NCBI GenBank assembly: GCA_021788565.1
Contig: JAJYKO010000215.1
Location: 1 to 8,011 of the forward strand
Direction: 5' to 3'
DNA: 8,011 bases
Origin: Chloroflexota bacterium
GTDB lineage: Bacteria > Chloroflexota > UBA6077
The notes below the pieces were generated by a model. The model ran no database searches and was not told the origin of the DNA. It was given only the letters and a program-made list of their open reading frames with translations. Each line of letters starts with the position of its first letter. Positions within the stretch are counted from its first letter, which is position 1. Shown piece after piece: positions 5,884 through 8,011 of the stretch. The translations under genes were made by a program, and so were the position numbers.

Positions 5884-6843
5884 ATGCAGTGGGACGATAT
5901 CCTGCACATCGAGAGGGTCGTGGACGAGGTGACTGACTGGCGGCACAGGCCAGAGAACGCCTACACCCGAGAAGGACTTGCCCTAGTATCAAAGGTCTCC
6001 GCGACTGGCAAGGAGTTGAAGGCAGCCATCAAGGAATCGGTAGACCTAATAGGGGGCTTCCGCAAGGCTCTAAGCCCGGGTGACCGCGTGTTAATAAAGC
6101 CCAACTACAACAGCGCCGATCCGCTGCCGGCTGCCACAGATCTGTCTTTCCTTGTAGCAGTTATTGAACTACTGCAGGACGAGGGCATCACGGACCTGAC
6201 AGTCGGCGAACGCTCTGGCTGGCCCGCCTTGCCGACGCACGACGTCCTCGAAAAGATGGGAGTTTTGGCCGCCAGCAAAGAGATGGGTTTCCGGGTGATC
6301 ACCTTCGACGACGGCCCCTGGATGGACGTCGAGCTAGGTACGAAGGCTCAGTGGTGGAATGGGAAGGTTGCCTTCCATAAGTCGCTCAAGGAGTTCGACA
6401 AGATCGTCTACCTTCCATGCATGAAGACCCATTTTCTGGCGAGCTTCACCGGGAGCCTTAAGCTGAACGTCGGCATGACCCATCCGGCGGAGATGCCGTA
6501 CATGCACGCGGACTTTAGGGGCGGCAAGCCCGAAGAGCCGATGTATCTGAAGATGCTCGAGCTGGGACTGGCGGTTGGCCCGGACTTGATCATCATGGAT
6601 GGTCGCAAGGCGTTCGTGACCGAGGGTCCGGTCAAGGGGGAGACGGTCGAGCCCGGCGTCATTCTCGCCTCCGGCGACCGAATCGCCCTGGACGTAGAAG
6701 AGGTCAAGGTGCTCCAGCAGTATCCGCGAGGCAATCAGGTCCAGATGCCGGTGTGGCAGATGCCGCTGATCAGACGAGCCATCGAGCTCGGCCTAGGCGT
6801 CAGCAGCGAGGCCGAGTACCAGGTGGTGACAAGGAATAGCTGA
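5884..6843 (+). CDS. DUF362 domain protein, stand-alone form
   Basis: A 319-aa soluble protein of the DUF362 family, whose biochemical role is not established. Visible family segments are VLIKPN (69-74), ATDLSFLVAVIELL (84-97), TVGERSG (106-112), the core LPCMKTHFLASFTGSLKLNV (177-196) with the conserved Lys-Thr-His, and DLIIMDGRKAFVTEGP (234-249) followed by GVILASGDRIALD (258-270). Many relatives carry a ferredoxin-like 4Fe-4S domain; here there is only one notable cysteine (Cys179), no CxxCxxC motif, no signal peptide and no membrane helix. The start is the ATG at 5884, because GAGGTG (5871-5876) lies 7 nt upstream. An in-frame TTG at 5845 would overlap the candidate -10 element and has no SD. 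A membrane protein gene follows 31 nt later on the same strand and is probably co-transcribed. The family assignment is firm, the function unknown. Confidence 0.85.
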   Translation: MQWDDILHIERVVDEVTDWRHRPENAYTREGLALVSKVSATGKELKAAIKESVDLIGGFRKALSPGDRVLIKPNYNSADPLPAATDLSFLVAVIELLQDEGITDLTVGERSGWPALPTHDVLEKMGVLAASKEMGFRVITFDDGPWMDVELGTKAQWWNGKVAFHKSLKEFDKIVYLPCMKTHFLASFTGSLKLNVGMTHPAEMPYMHADFRGGKPEEPMYLKMLELGLAVGPDLIIMDGRKAFVTEGPVKGETVEPGVILASGDRIALDVEEVKVLQQYPRGNQVQMPVWQMPLIRRAIELGLGVSSEAEYQVVTRNS

Positions 6844-6874
6844 GCCATTCCATCGACAGGGGTCAGAAGAGCTG

Positions 6875-7861
6875 ATGGATTTCGGCAGGCTGGTCAGGAG
6901 GTCCTGGCAGCTCACTTGGCGGCACCGTTTCCTGTGGGTGTTAGGCTTGTTCGCCACTACTACGGTGGGCTCCTGCACACCCTTCAGCGCGGCAAACACC
7001 GTTCAGTGGCGCGGCAACTTTCCGAACTTCGAGAGCTACTATACTCCGGATCTTGAAGAGACGTTCCGGCATGCGAATCCCTACCTGAGCCAGAACGTCG
7101 CCCCCATTTTCCTCGGAGTTGTGGCCACGGTACTGCTCATTTCGCTTCTGCTCCTTGTCGCCGCTCAGATCGCCCAGGGCGGCATGGCAGAGGCAACGGC
7201 CAACCTTGCCCTGGGCCAGCGGCCGACGGGCTCCGGCGTTTGGAGAGCCGGCTTTCGGACCATCTGGCGCTATCTTCTCATGTGGTTGATGCTGATCGGG
7301 CTCGGCATCCTGGCGGCGGTTATTCTCGCCGTGGTGGTCGCGTCCATATTGGCAATCGTGGCAGCCCTACACGGGCCGGTGCGGATGGTGATGGTCATCG
7401 TCGGAGGGGTCTTCAGCCTGCTCCTCCTGCTCATCGCGATCCCGATCTATATTGCCATGTCCGTTGTCGTGGCCTTCGCGCAAAGGGCTATTCCTCAGGA
7501 GGGCGTGGGGCCGTGGACTGCCCTCCGGCTCGGGTATGGACTACTGCGGCGGAACCTGGCCACCAGCGCACTCGCCTGGCTGATAAGCCTGGCCCTCACC
7601 ATCGCGGCCGGAATAGCCATCGCGCTCGGCGCCGCATTGTTGCTCGTCCCGGTCGGGGCGTTGGGGTTTGCACTCTACTCTTCAGGGGGAGTCTCCACCA
7701 CACTGCTGATTTTTTCGGGCGCAGCCGCGGTGGTCGCAGTCGCGTGGCTGTGGTTCCTGGGCGGCGTGGCAAACGCGTTCTTCTGGAACTACTGGACGTT
7801 GATCTACCTGTCCCTCACGGGTCGCCTGACGTCTCGGTTGGAGCCCAACACCGGGCGGTGA
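6875..7861 (+). CDS. Integral membrane protein of unknown function, about six helices
   Basis: The 328-aa protein starts MDFGRLVRRSWQLTWRHRFL, a basic amphipathic lead of a kind common in uncharacterised bacterial membrane proteins. Hydrophobic segments lie at about 18-33, 76-99, 134-166, 171-202, 231-268 and 276-300, with WNYWTLIYLSLTG near the end. A polar stretch of about 40 residues (35-75) separates the first two helices and probably faces outside. Charged loops (RAGFRTIWR, RLGYGLLRRN) fit the inside by the positive-inside rule. No catalytic motif, transport signature or metal site was recognised, so no function is proposed. A lipobox-like VGSC at 31-34 follows helix 1, but the rest of the protein argues for an uncleaved helix. 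The SD is weak (AGAAGAG close to the ATG, AGGGGT farther off), consistent with translation following the DUF362 gene 31 nt upstream. Confidence 0.8.
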   Translation: MDFGRLVRRSWQLTWRHRFLWVLGLFATTTVGSCTPFSAANTVQWRGNFPNFESYYTPDLEETFRHANPYLSQNVAPIFLGVVATVLLISLLLLVAAQIAQGGMAEATANLALGQRPTGSGVWRAGFRTIWRYLLMWLMLIGLGILAAVILAVVVASILAIVAALHGPVRMVMVIVGGVFSLLLLLIAIPIYIAMSVVVAFAQRAIPQEGVGPWTALRLGYGLLRRNLATSALAWLISLALTIAAGIAIALGAALLLVPVGALGFALYSSGGVSTTLLIFSGAAAVVAVAWLWFLGGVANAFFWNYWTLIYLSLTGRLTSRLEPNTGR

Positions 7862-8011
7862 GCGTCTCGCGAGCAAGTGGTTCCAACGGATTGTAATGCT
7901 GAGAGCTTGTGAAGAAATCCTGTCTATTGGTCGACGGGCACTGTATATGGATCTGCTCACCAACATGAGTGATAGTGTTGTAGAGTAGGGCATCCCGCCT
8001 GTCGAGGTGCT
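7862..8011. other. Terminal non-coding stretch with only a weak 30-codon ORF
   Basis: No recognised gene. The stretch from about 7885 to 7990 is visibly poorer in G+C than its surroundings. It holds one short ORF (7896-7988, plus strand) beginning MLRACEEILSIGRRAL and ending SVVE, with no good SD and no similarity I recognise. No T-tailed hairpin terminator was found after the membrane protein gene, and no convincing promoter for a following gene. Confidence 0.5.

Noticed and set aside
5653..5946. 97-codon minus-strand ORF opposite the hicA remnant
   Set aside because: No SD or family similarity; explained as a shadow of the plus-strand genes.
7866..7873. CTCGCGAG palindrome after the membrane protein gene
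   Set aside because: Too short and without a loop or T-tract; expected by chance in such DNA.
7240..7896. 218-codon plus-strand ORF overlapping the membrane protein gene
   Set aside because: An out-of-frame shadow rich in Arg/Gly/His/Pro, typical of a +1 reading of hydrophobic codons; the in-frame membrane protein is clearly the real product.
7682..7993. 103-codon minus-strand ORF at the right edge
   Set aside because: More than half lies antisense to the membrane protein gene; the free part has no recognised motif.
1..8011. CRISPR arrays, insertion sequences, tRNA or rRNA genes
   Set aside because: No spaced direct repeats, transposase motifs, terminal repeats or RNA gene signatures were seen on either strand.

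Overview
The window looks like a chromosomal segment from a free-living bacterium with moderately high G+C content. The best guess is Chloroflexota (Dehalococcoidia or SAR202-like). That guess rests on the flavour of the EF-P, TopA and DprA proteins and on the gene order dprA-topA-M24 peptidase-efp-accB. It is a recollection-based inference, not a search result. The organism uses ATG, GTG and TTG starts freely, and most real starts have a clear Shine-Dalgarno (SD) sequence.

Left and centre (1-5323, minus strand): a compact housekeeping operon reads right to left. A candidate promoter (5295-5323) leads into dprA (single-strand DNA loading during transformation). Then follow topA (topoisomerase I with three zinc ribbons and a basic tail), an M24 Xaa-Pro-type aminopeptidase, efp (elongation factor P with Arg32 at its loop tip), and the 5' end of accB (biotin carboxyl carrier protein), which runs off the window. 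Gaps are 5, 18, 2 and -1 nt. The ribosome-binding sites of topA and efp lie inside the last codons of the gene before, so the genes are probably transcribed together and translationally coupled. A 9-bp perfect hairpin lies in the variable linker of accB.

Divergent junction (5246-5489): this holds the dprA leader and promoter. No convincing promoter for the plus-strand genes was seen.

Right side (5490-8011, plus strand): first comes a short HicB-like antitoxin (68 aa). It overlaps by ATGA the start of a HicA-like toxin that keeps only its first 15 or so recognisable residues before an unrelated tail and a stop, so it is a broken toxin-antitoxin pair. Next is a DUF362 protein with its own candidate extended -10 promoter. 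It is followed 31 nt later by a six-helix integral membrane protein of unknown function. The last 150 bases hold no recognised gene; they are visibly poorer in G+C and contain only a weak 30-codon ORF.

Most of the window is ordinary core genome. The items most worth a second look are the decayed hicBA pair, the accB hairpin, the Arg32 EF-P without a visible modification gene, and the DUF362/membrane protein pair. I found no evidence for a wholly new system, CRISPR array, insertion sequence or RNA gene.
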